33,317 bases of DNA, from NCBI GenBank assembly GCA_022562495.1, contig JADFPE010000016.1, forward strand, positions 1 through 33,317, written 5' to 3'. Made by a program: the position numbers and the translations under genes. The notes beneath the pieces were generated by a model. That model worked only from the letters and a program-made list of their open reading frames with translations. It had not been told where the DNA came from and did not search any database. The stretch comes from Acidobacteriota bacterium (GTDB lineage Bacteria > Acidobacteriota > Vicinamibacteria > Vicinamibacterales > UBA8438). This document shows, piece after piece, positions 7,229 to 17,542 of the stretch (position 1 is the first letter of the stretch; every line of letters begins with the position of its first letter).

Positions 7229-8887
7229 CTAGCCGGGGTCGAGTGCGAAGATCCGGACGCGGTCCGCCTGGCGGACGGTTATCAGGGTCGGCTCGCCACG
7301 CCGCTCCATCCGCTCGAAGACCGCGCGCGCGTCGAGACCCTCGGCCGCGCGCCCATCGACCGCGATCACCAGATCGTCGAGCTGGAGACCGGCCACCGCC
7401 GCCACCCCGTCGGGCGCCGTCGCGGCGACCCGCCACCCCTCACGCGCTCCTGCCCCACCGTTCGCGGTCCAGCGCAACGCGAGACCGAAGCGTCTCAGTC
7501 GCACCGGCGGCTCGCCGAGTGGGCGGCAGTCGTCCCCAGGCAGAACCGTGCCGCCAGCCAGTCGGCGACGTCCACGCAGGACCCGGTATCGCACGAGCGC
7601 GCCCGGTTCGAGTGCGTCCGTCCTGGCCTCGAACACCTCGACGGTGGTGACCGCCTCTCCGTCCCACTCCAGGATCACGTCGCCGGCACGCAGCGACGGC
7701 TCCGGCGCGAAGGCGTCTTGCCGGACCTGCTCGACCAACACGCCGCTGTCGATCCCGAGCAGCGCCAGTACCGGCGGCTCCAGCTCGGAGACCACGAGGG
7801 CCCGGCAGCGGACGTGGCGCTGGAGCTCGGCCACCACCCGGCGCACGACGCTCGACGACAGCAGCCGCGGTCCGGCCCCAGCCTCCCCCGAGTCGACCGC
7901 CACCCCGACCAGTGCGCCGTCGAGATTGACGACCGCCGTCGCGCCCCTCCCGGCCAGCCGCATCGACACCTCGAGCGACTGCCCGTCCGGCGCGGCACGA
8001 GCCGACACGAGATGCCCTGGCGTGATCGCCGCCCGGCCAGTGCGATCACGCGTCACCGCAGCCACGTAGGACCCGGACGGCACCGCGGCCGGCGGGATCA
8101 GATCGAACGCCTCGACCCGGGACGCATCCACCTCGAAGAGCGACAGCCCGCGGTTGCGGTCCACCGCGATCAACCCGCCCGGTCGCGGCGCCGGCATCGG
8201 CTCCGCGGCCGGATCGTCGACGCCGGCTTCGATCGCCGGCGCCTCTCCGCCCTCACCGATCGGCAGAGCCACAACCGCTGCGGCATCCACCGTCCCGCCG
8301 CTGGCCGAAGGCTCGTCCGGTGGACGCATGAGCCGCGCCCGCTCGATCTCAGCCAGGACTGCGTCGCCGGCCTCGGCCGACGTCAGCGCCAGACCGGGCA
8401 TCACGACGACCGCCGGCGTCCGGTTGGGTCCGACAAGCACCACCTTGTCCTCGACGCGCTCCCGGAGCTGGCGCCAGTAGTCGTCGAAATAGGTGAGCGG
8501 CGTCTTTTCGAGATCGGGCCGGCGTGAGACGGGTGACGGCACGGGCGCAGGCGTATCTTCCTGGCCAGCCGTCTCGGCCGGCCGATCGCCGCTTTGCCAC
8601 GCCCCTTGGACGAGCACACCCGACACGACGAGCACCACCACCACCGGGAACAACAGTTGCCGGTCGTGCAGACTCCGGATGACGGGGATGCGAAGCAGTG
8701 GTCCCACGCGGCGTCCCGAACAGAGGGGGCCCCATCGGGCCCGTGATGCGGCTCGACCCGCACACGACGGAGCGGGGCCGGGGGTATCGGAGACCGTGAA
8801 GCTCGTCGCGGCGTGCGGGTCGGGCGACCCCCATGCTGAACAGGAAGCGTGCAGTCTGCGAACGGGGCCGATGCCAGAAGACACCAC
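7229..8887 (-). CDS. HtrA-like protein with degenerate protease domain and two PDZ domains
   Basis: A protein of up to 552 residues. A membrane segment (LLFPVVVVLVVSGVLV, about residues 78-93) is followed by a trypsin-like beta-barrel region and two PDZ-like domains near residues 365-445 and 465-550 (LRAGDVILEWDGEAV, LQLDDLVIAVDGRAAEG). Where HtrA proteases have GNSGGP followed by NLDGxVIG, this protein has GRGATAVVNLDGALVG, so the catalytic serine is missing. It is probably a non-proteolytic scaffold or chaperone facing the periplasm. The first 60 residues look low quality; a GTG near 8711 before the membrane segment is an alternative start. The gene follows qhnE on the same strand, 143 bases downstream, with its own promoter-like sequence. 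Confidence 0.7.
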   Translation of the reverse strand: MVSSGIGPVRRLHASCSAWGSPDPHAATSFTVSDTPGPAPSCAGRAASRARWGPLCSGRRVGPLLRIPVIRSLHDRQLLFPVVVVLVVSGVLVQGAWQSGDRPAETAGQEDTPAPVPSPVSRRPDLEKTPLTYFDDYWRQLRERVEDKVVLVGPNRTPAVVVMPGLALTSAEAGDAVLAEIERARLMRPPDEPSASGGTVDAAAVVALPIGEGGEAPAIEAGVDDPAAEPMPAPRPGGLIAVDRNRGLSLFEVDASRVEAFDLIPPAAVPSGSYVAAVTRDRTGRAAITPGHLVSARAAPDGQSLEVSMRLAGRGATAVVNLDGALVGVAVDSGEAGAGPRLLSSSVVRRVVAELQRHVRCRALVVSELEPPVLALLGIDSGVLVEQVRQDAFAPEPSLRAGDVILEWDGEAVTTVEVFEARTDALEPGALVRYRVLRGRRRLAGGTVLPGDDCRPLGEPPVRLRRFGLALRWTANGGAGAREGWRVAATAPDGVAAVAGLQLDDLVIAVDGRAAEGLDARAVFERMERRGEPTLITVRQADRVRIFALDPG

Positions 8888-8901
8888 ACCCGTTGGCTAC
8901 G

Positions 8902-8930
8902 ATTGTAGTGTGCTGTCCCACCCCGCGCAA
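8902..8930 (-). promoter_or_regulatory. Putative sigma-70-like promoter for the PDZ protein
   Basis: On the minus strand TTGCGC (8925-8930) and TACAAT (8902-8907) are separated by 17 bases. The -10 is a 5/6 match and the -35 a 3/6 match. Transcription would start about 8 bases before the ATG at 8887. Confidence 0.45.
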
Positions 8931-9030
8931 CCTCTGATGCCCGCGAGGGCGGTGTCCCATCGCCGACGAGGTCGCGGTGGTCGTGCGACAGTAGGCACCT
9001 CGGCCACTCCTCTGGCGTCGGGCTCCGAGC

Positions 9031-9714
9031 TCAGGGCTGCCGATGCCGCAGCGCCGCGATGGCGGCATCGTAGGAGAGTCGGGACCCGCCCGTCAGCTCG
9101 CGTGCCAGCACACCGGTTACGTTCGCCACGGCAAAGCTGATGCCCTTGAGGTTGCGTGCCGGCGGCACCCCGGGCACCGGTCGCGGATAGCCGGAGGCGC
9201 GGCAGACCGTGTCGCCGCCCCCAGCACCTGACACTACCTCGACCGCGAGCCGCGAACAGCTCCACTCCAGCTCCACGCGCACGACCCCATCGAGACTCCC
9301 GGGCAGGTACGCGACGCCATCGTGTGTCCCCGCCGCGACCACCAGCGCGCCGGCTGCGGCCGCCCGCACGACTGCCGATCGGAGCGCCGCCGTGTGGTCC
9401 CGGTTCGCGGTGCCCAGACTCAAATTGATCAGGTCCGCGTCGTGCGCCGCCGCCCAACCGATGCCTGCGACCAACGCCTCGATGGAGGCCGACAGGCGCT
9501 GGTCGAACACCTTCACGGCGAGCAGCTCCGCGTCCGGCGCCCGCTCGCGGATTGCCGCGGCAACGGCCGTGCCGTGACCCAGCCGGTCGATGTAGTCACC
9601 GGCGCTGGACCCGTCAGCCGCGATCGCCGTGCCGCCCGCCACCCCGCCTACATGCGGATGTGCCGGGTTGACGCCGCTGTCGATGATCGCCACCCGGACG
9701 GGTCTGTGTGTCAT
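9031..9714 (-). CDS. qhnE: Subtilisin-like leader peptidase of the QHNDH gamma subunit
   Basis: A short S8 family serine protease (227 residues) with Asp12 in VAIIDSGVNP, His47 in GHGTAVAAA and Ser193 in GISFAVANVTG. The oxyanion-hole Asn of subtilisins (AAGN) is replaced by Thr130 (AAGTHDG). There is no signal peptide or prodomain, as expected for a cytoplasmic enzyme. In Paracoccus, QhnE removes the leader from the thioether-cross-linked gamma precursor QhnC. The assignment rests on this fold plus its overlap with the ABC transporter (start and stop codons overlap by four bases) and the qhnGADCB operon 6 kb away. Confidence 0.8.
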   Translation of the reverse strand: MTHRPVRVAIIDSGVNPAHPHVGGVAGGTAIAADGSSAGDYIDRLGHGTAVAAAIRERAPDAELLAVKVFDQRLSASIEALVAGIGWAAAHDADLINLSLGTANRDHTAALRSAVVRAAAAGALVVAAGTHDGVAYLPGSLDGVVRVELEWSCSRLAVEVVSGAGGGDTVCRASGYPRPVPGVPPARNLKGISFAVANVTGVLARELTGGSRLSYDAAIAALRHRQP

Positions 9715-11540
9715 GAGTCTCGGGCGTCAGGCGTCGAGCGTCGGGGTGCGGGTTTCGGACATTGGGGGTTGGCCGCGGGGCGCTCGGGCCGGGGCGAGAC
9801 GATCGGACGGTCCGCGTGCGCCCCGTCGCCACCAAACAGCTCCGCGAACAGCCCGCCGCGGGTCGTCAACTCGGCCGGCGACCCCTCTTCGACGACCCGT
9901 GCGCCATCGATGACCACCACCCGGTCGGCCCGCCAGGCAAGCGAGGCCCGATGCGTGATGAGGATGGTGGTGCGCCCCGCCATGACCGTCTCGTAGCCCT
10001 CGACCACCCGCTGCTCGGACTGCGGGTCGAGCGCTGCCGTCGCCTCGTCGAGCACCAGCACGGTCGGGTCGGCCAGCAGCGCGCGCGCCACCGCGACCCG
10101 TTGTCGCTCGCCTGCCGAGAACGCCGCGCCGCGTTCCCCCACCGTCGTGTCGTAGCCATCGGGCAGCGTGGCGACGAACGCGTCCAGCCCGGCCGAACGC
10201 GCCGCCGCCTCGACCTCGGCAGCAGTCGCCGACGGTCGCGCGTAGCGGATGTTGTCGGCGACCGAGGCATGAAACACCACCGGCTCCTGGTCGACCAGCG
10301 CCACCCGGGCGCGCAGGTCCGCCAGCTTCAGGGTCCGCAGGTCGTGACCGTCCAGTGTGACGGTCCCCGCCTGGGGGTCGAGCAACCGGAGCACGAGATC
10401 GGCGATGGTGCTCTTCCCGCTGCCGCTCGGCCCGACGATCGCCAGACACTCGCCCGGCGCCACCCGCAGGCTGACGTGCTCGAGCACCGGCGCGCCGCGT
10501 TCGAACGAGAAGCTGACGTCGTCGAGCGCCAGCTCTCCGCGAGCGGTGGACAGCGACACCGGCGTCGCCGCCTCCACCACCTCCGGTGCGACGTCCAGGA
10601 TCTCGTGCACCCGGCCCAGCGACACCCGCACCGTCGCCAGGCTGGTGTAGAGCCCCATCAGCGCCTGGATCGGTCCGAACAGCCGCAGCTGATACGCCAT
10701 GAAGGCGACCAGCGTCCCCAGTGTCAACGTGCCGTCGATGACACGCTGACCGCCGTAGAGAAACACCAGCGCCGTGCTGCCCGACAGCACCACCCCCGGT
10801 AAGCCGCCGGACAGGTAGGTGGTCCGCTGCATCGCCATCAGCGCCGCGATGAACCGGTCGTTCCGCTGACGAAAGCGACCCACCTCCCGCTCCTGCGCGT
10901 TGGCGGTGACGACCAGCTTCACCCCCTGCAGCGTCTCAATCAGGAAGCTTCCGATGTCGGCGCTGCGCTCGCGCAGTGTGGCGACACGCCCTGCCAACTT
11001 GCGCCGGTAGTGCACCAGCGCCCACACGCTGACCGGCAACAGTGCGATGCCGAGCAGGAACAGCCGGAGATCGAGATACGCCAGCAAGCCGACCGTGCCC
11101 ACCAGGAACAGCACGTTCCCGACCCAGGCCAGCGCCACCTCGGCCGCTATCCGCTGGATCTCGCCGATGTCGGTGTTCAGCCGCGACATGATGTCGCCGA
11201 ACCGCGTGCGGGCGTAGAACCGCGGCGAGAGCCGCTGCAGATGACGGTAGAGCGCCAGCCGCATGTCGAAGAGGATGTCGGCCGACACGTGTGTGTACCG
11301 CAACCCGCTCCAGACGTTCAGCCCGAACCCGGCCGCCGTGATCGCCACAAACAGCAGTACGATCACGCGCAAGGCGGCGCTGTCGGCGCCGAGGATAGCG
11401 ACATCGATCAGCCGTTGTGAGAGGAGCGGGATGACGAGCGACAAGGCGGTCGAGCAAAAGCTGAGGACCAGCACCAGGGTCAGCCGACGCCAGTATGGCC
11501 TCAGGTAGGAGAGCGCGCGGCGGAAGTGCGGATCGAGCAA
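9711..11540 (-). CDS. qhnF: ABC exporter for the QHNDH gamma subunit
   Basis: A 609-residue half-transporter: an N-terminal six-helix membrane domain (about residues 20-310) and a C-terminal ATPase domain. The ATPase has Walker A GPSGSGKST near 370, signature FSAGERQRV in place of LSGGQ, and Walker B VLVLDEATAALD near 496. It would work as a homodimer in the inner membrane. QhnF in characterised systems exports the processed gamma subunit to the periplasm, and overlap with the subtilisin-like gene supports that role here. A generic lipid A/drug exporter is the alternative. The last ~20 residues (from NPQCPKPAP) are encoded by a heptanucleotide repeat tract and look like a late extension. Confidence 0.8.
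   Translation of the reverse strand: MLDPHFRRALSYLRPYWRRLTLVLVLSFCSTALSLVIPLLSQRLIDVAILGADSAALRVIVLLFVAITAAGFGLNVWSGLRYTHVSADILFDMRLALYRHLQRLSPRFYARTRFGDIMSRLNTDIGEIQRIAAEVALAWVGNVLFLVGTVGLLAYLDLRLFLLGIALLPVSVWALVHYRRKLAGRVATLRERSADIGSFLIETLQGVKLVVTANAQEREVGRFRQRNDRFIAALMAMQRTTYLSGGLPGVVLSGSTALVFLYGGQRVIDGTLTLGTLVAFMAYQLRLFGPIQALMGLYTSLATVRVSLGRVHEILDVAPEVVEAATPVSLSTARGELALDDVSFSFERGAPVLEHVSLRVAPGECLAIVGPSGSGKSTIADLVLRLLDPQAGTVTLDGHDLRTLKLADLRARVALVDQEPVVFHASVADNIRYARPSATAAEVEAAARSAGLDAFVATLPDGYDTTVGERGAAFSAGERQRVAVARALLADPTVLVLDEATAALDPQSEQRVVEGYETVMAGRTTILITHRASLAWRADRVVVIDGARVVEEGSPAELTTRGGLFAELFGGDGAHADRPIVSPRPERPAANPQCPKPAPRRSTPDARDS
9721..9769. repeat. Degenerate heptanucleotide repeat inside the 3' end of qhnF
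   Basis: Seven consecutive 7-base units of type CGGGCGT, CAGGCGT, CGAGCGT, CGGGGTG, CGGGTTT and further decayed forms. The tract lies in the coding tail of the ABC exporter just before its stop and the overlapping start of the next gene. Confidence 0.7.
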
Positions 11541-11757
11541 GAGGCGGACCCGAGTCGTCGCCGGTCGGACCGGCGCCCATCAGGATTGTAATGGAAAAGG
11601 CGATGACGTCCGGCAGCAACGTCTCGGCGCGCTCTCCGAATGTGCCAGCCGACATAATCCACGCGGGCATCGGGGGCTGCCTCACGGCTCTGGATAGAGG
11701 GGTGTGCCGCGGATTACAATCGGACGTCTGCCACCCGGAAACAGAAAGCGAGTCGCC
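11541..11757. promoter_or_regulatory. Divergent promoter region between qhnF and the methyltransferase
   Basis: A TACAAT -10-like box faces qhnF (minus strand, 11585-11590, about 45 bases before its ATG). Another TACAAT faces the methyltransferase (plus strand, 11715-11720, about 38 bases before its ATG). Neither has a strong -35 hexamer. No gene is visible in the 217 bases. Confidence 0.4.
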
Positions 11758-12984
11758 ATGTCTGCCATCGACCGGGTACACGAGTTTCTCGCGTGCGGCC
11801 TCTCCAGTTTCCCCTGGCGCATCGTCCTCAGCGATTGGCAGGACCGTACCTATACGATCGGTGGTGACCGTGAGCACTGGTGCGGGCAGCCGCTGCAGAT
11901 ACGGTTCAACAACGAGCGAGGCATCCACGACGTCCTCGCGCTGAACGGCAAGGAGGTCCTCGAGGACTTCGTCCGCGGCGACCTGGACATGTCCGGCAAT
12001 CTCTACGTCCTCACCCAGATCGAGCAGTACCTCGACCTCCGCTCGGCACGGTGGCGAGTGCTCGGAGCCCTGGTGAGGAATTGCTTGTCTCAAACGATCT
12101 CGCGTGCCAAGGTCAACGTGAGTAGCCACTACGACATCCCGCAGGCCATGTTGCGGTGCTATCTCGATCGGACGTACATGTCCTACTCGTGCGCGATGTT
12201 CGAGGAACCGACCCAACTCGAGAGAGATGAGCTGACGCAGGCAGGCAAGGGGCAGGGTGATACGTTCGATTCACTCGAGAAGGGCCAGTGGCGCAAGTTC
12301 AAGGATGCCGTCGAGTTCATCGACCCGAGTCGAGGCGACACGCTGCTCGACGTGGGCTGCGGCTACGGCGGTCAGCTCAAGGTGGCGCTGGAGTCGGGCC
12401 GGTTCGGGAAGGTCGTCGGCTGCACCCATTCACACAACCAGACGGTCTTCGGTCGCCAGCTGCTCTCCGAGTTCGATGCCTCGACGTGGGAGCTGCATGA
12501 GGCCGACTATCGGGAGGACACCAGGGTCTTCGATCATGTGGCGTCGACGGGGATGGTCAGTCACGTCGGCCCGAGAGGGCTGGTGCCGTACGTCCGGAAC
12601 ATCCGCCAGCGCATCCGGACGGGGGGGCGCTACCTGCATCACGCGCTCATGAGCGTGCACTCGTCCCGCGCGCTGGACACGGCTCCGGGCATCGCCTTCA
12701 ACAAGAAATACGTCTGGCCCGGGTTCCACTGGTTCACGTTCGGCGACCACGTGAAGGCGCTGGAGCAAAGCGGGTTTCAGGTGCTCCGGGCCGTCAACCT
12801 GTCGCCTCACTATGCCAAGACCGCGGCTGCCTGGTACGAGCGATTGCTCCAGAACGAAGCGGTCATCCGGGACCTCGTGAACCAGGAGACGTTTCGGGCA
12901 TGGCAGATCTATTTGGCCGGGTGCTCGGGCGCCTTCACGAGCAAGCGCTCGCACGTGTATCGCCTCTACTGCGAGGCGGTCTGA
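11758..12984 (+). CDS. Cyclopropane-fatty-acyl-phospholipid synthase-like SAM methyltransferase
   Basis: A 408-residue protein with the two-part architecture of CFA synthases: an N-terminal lipid-binding region (IRFNNERGIHDVLALNGKEVLEDFVRGDLDMSGNLY) and a C-terminal Rossmann methyltransferase domain. The SAM site is LLDVGCGYGGQL at about residues 196-207. Family motifs NVSSHYDIPQAM and YMSYSCAMFEEP precede it. CFA synthases transfer a methylene group from SAM to unsaturated acyl chains in membrane phospholipids; some relatives make other methylated lipids. The ATG at 11758 is chosen over an upstream one at 11704 because similarity starts there. It lies between the two qhn loci without an evident link. 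Confidence 0.85.
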   Translation: MSAIDRVHEFLACGLSSFPWRIVLSDWQDRTYTIGGDREHWCGQPLQIRFNNERGIHDVLALNGKEVLEDFVRGDLDMSGNLYVLTQIEQYLDLRSARWRVLGALVRNCLSQTISRAKVNVSSHYDIPQAMLRCYLDRTYMSYSCAMFEEPTQLERDELTQAGKGQGDTFDSLEKGQWRKFKDAVEFIDPSRGDTLLDVGCGYGGQLKVALESGRFGKVVGCTHSHNQTVFGRQLLSEFDASTWELHEADYREDTRVFDHVASTGMVSHVGPRGLVPYVRNIRQRIRTGGRYLHHALMSVHSSRALDTAPGIAFNKKYVWPGFHWFTFGDHVKALEQSGFQVLRAVNLSPHYAKTAAAWYERLLQNEAVIRDLVNQETFRAWQIYLAGCSGAFTSKRSHVYRLYCEAV

Positions 12985-13000
12985 GCGAGGCACGCGCCGG

Positions 13001-14836
<1,836 letters not shown>

Positions 14837-14941
14837 GACTCCGACTGAGCCTCTCCGGGCGCGCCCGAGACTACGCGCGCAGCTCCCTCAGGCGACGGCC
14901 TCGGGTCCTGGGGAGCTGCTCGTGGACATGCCTCGGCCGTC

Positions 14942-15664
14942 TCATCGGGGTACTGAGCGCAGCGTCGATACCGACACGTCGGCCACGAGCGGTCGTAAGA
15001 CGTCCGCCGAGTTGTGCGTCGGCGAGTTCACGGCGGTCGACACCTCGTAGGCCGTGAGCCACTCCGGCGGGCACGGCCGGATCAGTGGAAGCAAGCGGTC
15101 CGGCTGGTGCACGTCGGGGTCGAGCCAGCGCTCGACGTCCATCTCGGCCAGGATCACCGGCATCCGGTCGTGAATCTCGGCCATGAAAGAGTTCGCCCGC
15201 GTCGTCACGATCGAAAAGGAGTGGAGCGGCGCCGGCGCGCCGGCTGGCTGCCAGCGCTCCCACACGCCGGCGACGGACATGATCGGACGGTCCCGCAAGT
15301 GGATGGCGAAGGGCCGCTTGCGCTTCCCTCCCCGCTTCCATTCGTAGAACCCCGACAGCGGCACGACGCACCGCCGGCACTGGAACGCCTTGGCGTAGCT
15401 CCGTTTTTCGGCAATCCCTTCGCCACGCGCGTTGATCAGGGAATATTTGGCAGCCGCCTCGACGCTCTTGGCCCACACCGGAACCAACCCCCATCGGAAC
15501 TGGTCGATCATCCGCGCGCCATCGCGCACGAACACGACCGGAGCACGCTGGGTCGGCGCCAGGTTGTACGTCGCCCCAAACCCTTCGAGGCGCAGCGGAC
15601 GGCGGTTCAGATACTGAATGGCCAACTCCTCCTCGGTGTAGGTTGCGTAGGCGCGTCCACACAT
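14942..15664 (-). CDS. SRAP/HMCES-family abasic-site DNA-protein crosslink protein (YedK-like)
   Basis: A 240-residue protein starting MCGR, so Cys2 becomes the N-terminal catalytic residue after Met removal. Family motifs are present in order: INARGEGI (Asn and Glu), CVVPLSGFYEWK and the histidine in IHDRMPVIL. SRAP proteins form a thiazolidine crosslink with abasic sites in single-stranded DNA and protect them. The start at 15664 is fixed by the essential Cys2; the upstream extension to 15766 is not coding. A TATACT box on the minus strand at 15672-15677 suggests a very short leader. Confidence 0.93.
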   Translation of the reverse strand: MCGRAYATYTEEELAIQYLNRRPLRLEGFGATYNLAPTQRAPVVFVRDGARMIDQFRWGLVPVWAKSVEAAAKYSLINARGEGIAEKRSYAKAFQCRRCVVPLSGFYEWKRGGKRKRPFAIHLRDRPIMSVAGVWERWQPAGAPAPLHSFSIVTTRANSFMAEIHDRMPVILAEMDVERWLDPDVHQPDRLLPLIRPCPPEWLTAYEVSTAVNSPTHNSADVLRPLVADVSVSTLRSVPR

Positions 15665-15858
15665 GGCGGACAGTATACCCGGGGCATCGGTTGTGCTCGA
15701 ACAAACGTCGCCCTCGGCACGTGACGACAGCGCCGACCGAACGAGTCGACCTGGATCTCCCCGCACGCTCCCGTCATACCCTCCCCTGCCTCACTGTGCC
15801 GTCCACCCCGCACGCAGACACCTGGCTCGCAGGGCGCGACTCGGGGCACAATGCGGTG

Positions 15859-17418
15859 ATGGCGCCACAACCGATCGACGTGGTCATCGTCGGCGGCGGA
15901 CCGGCCGGCGCCGCCGCCGCCCGTCTGCTGGCCGCCTGGGGTCACTCGGTTCAGCTCCTGACCAAGACCGTCGACCGGTCGCGGTCGCTTGGCGAGTCGC
16001 TGCCACCCAGTTGCCGGAAGCTGTTCGACCTCCTCGGCGCCACGGCCGCAATCGACACGGCAGGTTTCCTGGCGAGCTCCGGCAACACGGTCTGGTGGGG
16101 CGACGAGACCACGCGCACCGCCCGTTTCGCTGACGGCGCCACCGGTCTGCAGGTGGAACGGCATGCCCTCGACGCGCTGCTGCTCCGACTCGCAGCGCAG
16201 GCCGGCGCACACATTCAGCCCAACGCGCTCGTGCGGCGCGGACAGCTCGCGCCGGTCGACGGCCGCCCCGGGCCGGCCGCAGCGAGGATCACCTACTCGA
16301 CCGGCGACGCAGGCACGCACACCGTCGAGGCGCAATTCGTCCTCGACTGCTCCGGCCGGGCCGGCGTCATCGCACGCCGCGGGCTCCGTGTGCACGACGT
16401 CGGTCGGACCACGCTGGCCTTGACGGCGGTGTGGATGCGGCGCGACGGCTGGGCCCTCGGCGACGACACCCACACGCTGGTCGAAACCTACAGTGACGGA
16501 TGGGCCTGGTCGGTCCCGGTCACGCCGTCCCGGCGCTTCGTCACCGTGATGGTCGATCCACGTGTCACCGCCCTCGATCGTGGTGGCGCCCTCACCGCGT
16601 GCTACGAAGCCGAGCTGGCCAAGACCGGCGCCCTGCGACGGGTGCTCGCGCGGGGGACCCGCGTGACCGCGCCCTGGGGATGCGACGCCTCCCTTTACCA
16701 TGCGCCAACGTGCGGGGGCCCCGGGATGCTACTGGTCGGCGATGCCGCGTCGTTCATCGACCCGCTCTCGTCCTACGGCGTGAAGAAGGCGCTGGCCTCC
16801 GCCTGGCTGGCCGCGGTCGTGGTGCACACGTCGCTGACCAACAGCGCCCTCGCGGCCGTGGCGCTCGACCTCTTCAACCAACGCGAGCGGGAAATCCACA
16901 CCGCCGCAGTCCGCCAATCGGCGCACTTCTTTGCCGATGCGGCCACGCGACACCACCACCCGTTCTGGACCGGTCGCGCGACCATGGATCACATGGACGG
17001 CACAGAGGACGCCGGAGACACGGCACCCGAGATCGACATCGACGCGCTGCGACACGACCCGGCGGTCATGGCCGCCTTCGACACGCTCCGACGCGGCAGC
17101 GGGATCCGGCTGCGTCGCGGCGACCATCTGCGGGTCGAGGCACGGCCGGCCCTGACGATGCGGGAGGTGGTGATGGAAGATCGACTCGTCTTGCCGGACT
17201 GGCCGCCGGCCGGACGCGGGGTGCGGTTCCTCCGGGACATCGATCTCGTGCGGCTGGTGGAGCTGGCACCCGACTACCGGCAGGTGCCAGATCTGTATGA
17301 GGCCTACAATCGCCAGTTTGCCCCGGTAAGCCTGCCGGACTTTCTCGGCGCACTGTCGGTCCTGCTTGCCAAGGGCGCACTCCGGAACGAGGTGACGGAA
17401 CCGCGTGCTCGGCCCTGA
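15859..17418 (+). CDS. qhnG: FAD-dependent monooxygenase for CTQ formation
   Basis: A 519-residue flavoprotein with the dinucleotide-binding motif VVIVGGGPAGAAAARLL at residues 8-24 and the second FAD motif LLVGDAASFIDPLSSYGVKKAL near 291-312. This resembles tryptophan halogenase/p-hydroxybenzoate hydroxylase-type enzymes. QhnG of Paracoccus dihydroxylates the precursor tryptophan of the gamma subunit during biogenesis of cysteine tryptophylquinone. Its position directly upstream of qhnA on the same strand supports the call. The start at 15859 is chosen because similarity begins there (a GTG at 15856 is also possible); the upstream part is arginine-rich noise. Confidence 0.88.
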   Translation: MAPQPIDVVIVGGGPAGAAAARLLAAWGHSVQLLTKTVDRSRSLGESLPPSCRKLFDLLGATAAIDTAGFLASSGNTVWWGDETTRTARFADGATGLQVERHALDALLLRLAAQAGAHIQPNALVRRGQLAPVDGRPGPAAARITYSTGDAGTHTVEAQFVLDCSGRAGVIARRGLRVHDVGRTTLALTAVWMRRDGWALGDDTHTLVETYSDGWAWSVPVTPSRRFVTVMVDPRVTALDRGGALTACYEAELAKTGALRRVLARGTRVTAPWGCDASLYHAPTCGGPGMLLVGDAASFIDPLSSYGVKKALASAWLAAVVVHTSLTNSALAAVALDLFNQREREIHTAAVRQSAHFFADAATRHHHPFWTGRATMDHMDGTEDAGDTAPEIDIDALRHDPAVMAAFDTLRRGSGIRLRRGDHLRVEARPALTMREVVMEDRLVLPDWPPAGRGVRFLRDIDLVRLVELAPDYRQVPDLYEAYNRQFAPVSLPDFLGALSVLLAKGALRNEVTEPRARP

Positions 17419-17430
17419 CGAGACCCGCAC

Positions 17431-17448
17431 CGGCGCCATTGGGCGCCG
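17431..17448 (+). promoter_or_regulatory. 7-bp hairpin between qhnG and qhnA
   Basis: CGGCGCC and GGCGCCG form a perfect stem around the loop ATTG, 12 bases after the qhnG stop. There is no T-run. It may limit read-through or stabilise mRNA within the operon. The rest of the 124-base gap shows nothing clear. Confidence 0.4.
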
Positions 17449-17542
17449 CTCGCCATCTGTGGTGCAAGTCCGGGGGCGCACTGATTCGCCCTATGCGGAC
17501 CGCCACGTGGTGTGCTACAAAGAGCGGACAAGAGAACGCCTG

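Noticed and set aside
6953-8527. 524-residue plus-strand open frame opposite the PDZ gene
   Set aside because: No domain is seen and its composition is shadow-like; the minus strand encodes two PDZ domains.
15643-15858. N-terminal extension of qhnG from an upstream ATG
   Set aside because: The 72-residue extension is Arg/Thr/His-rich and overlaps the start of the SRAP gene; the FAD-binding fold begins at 15859.
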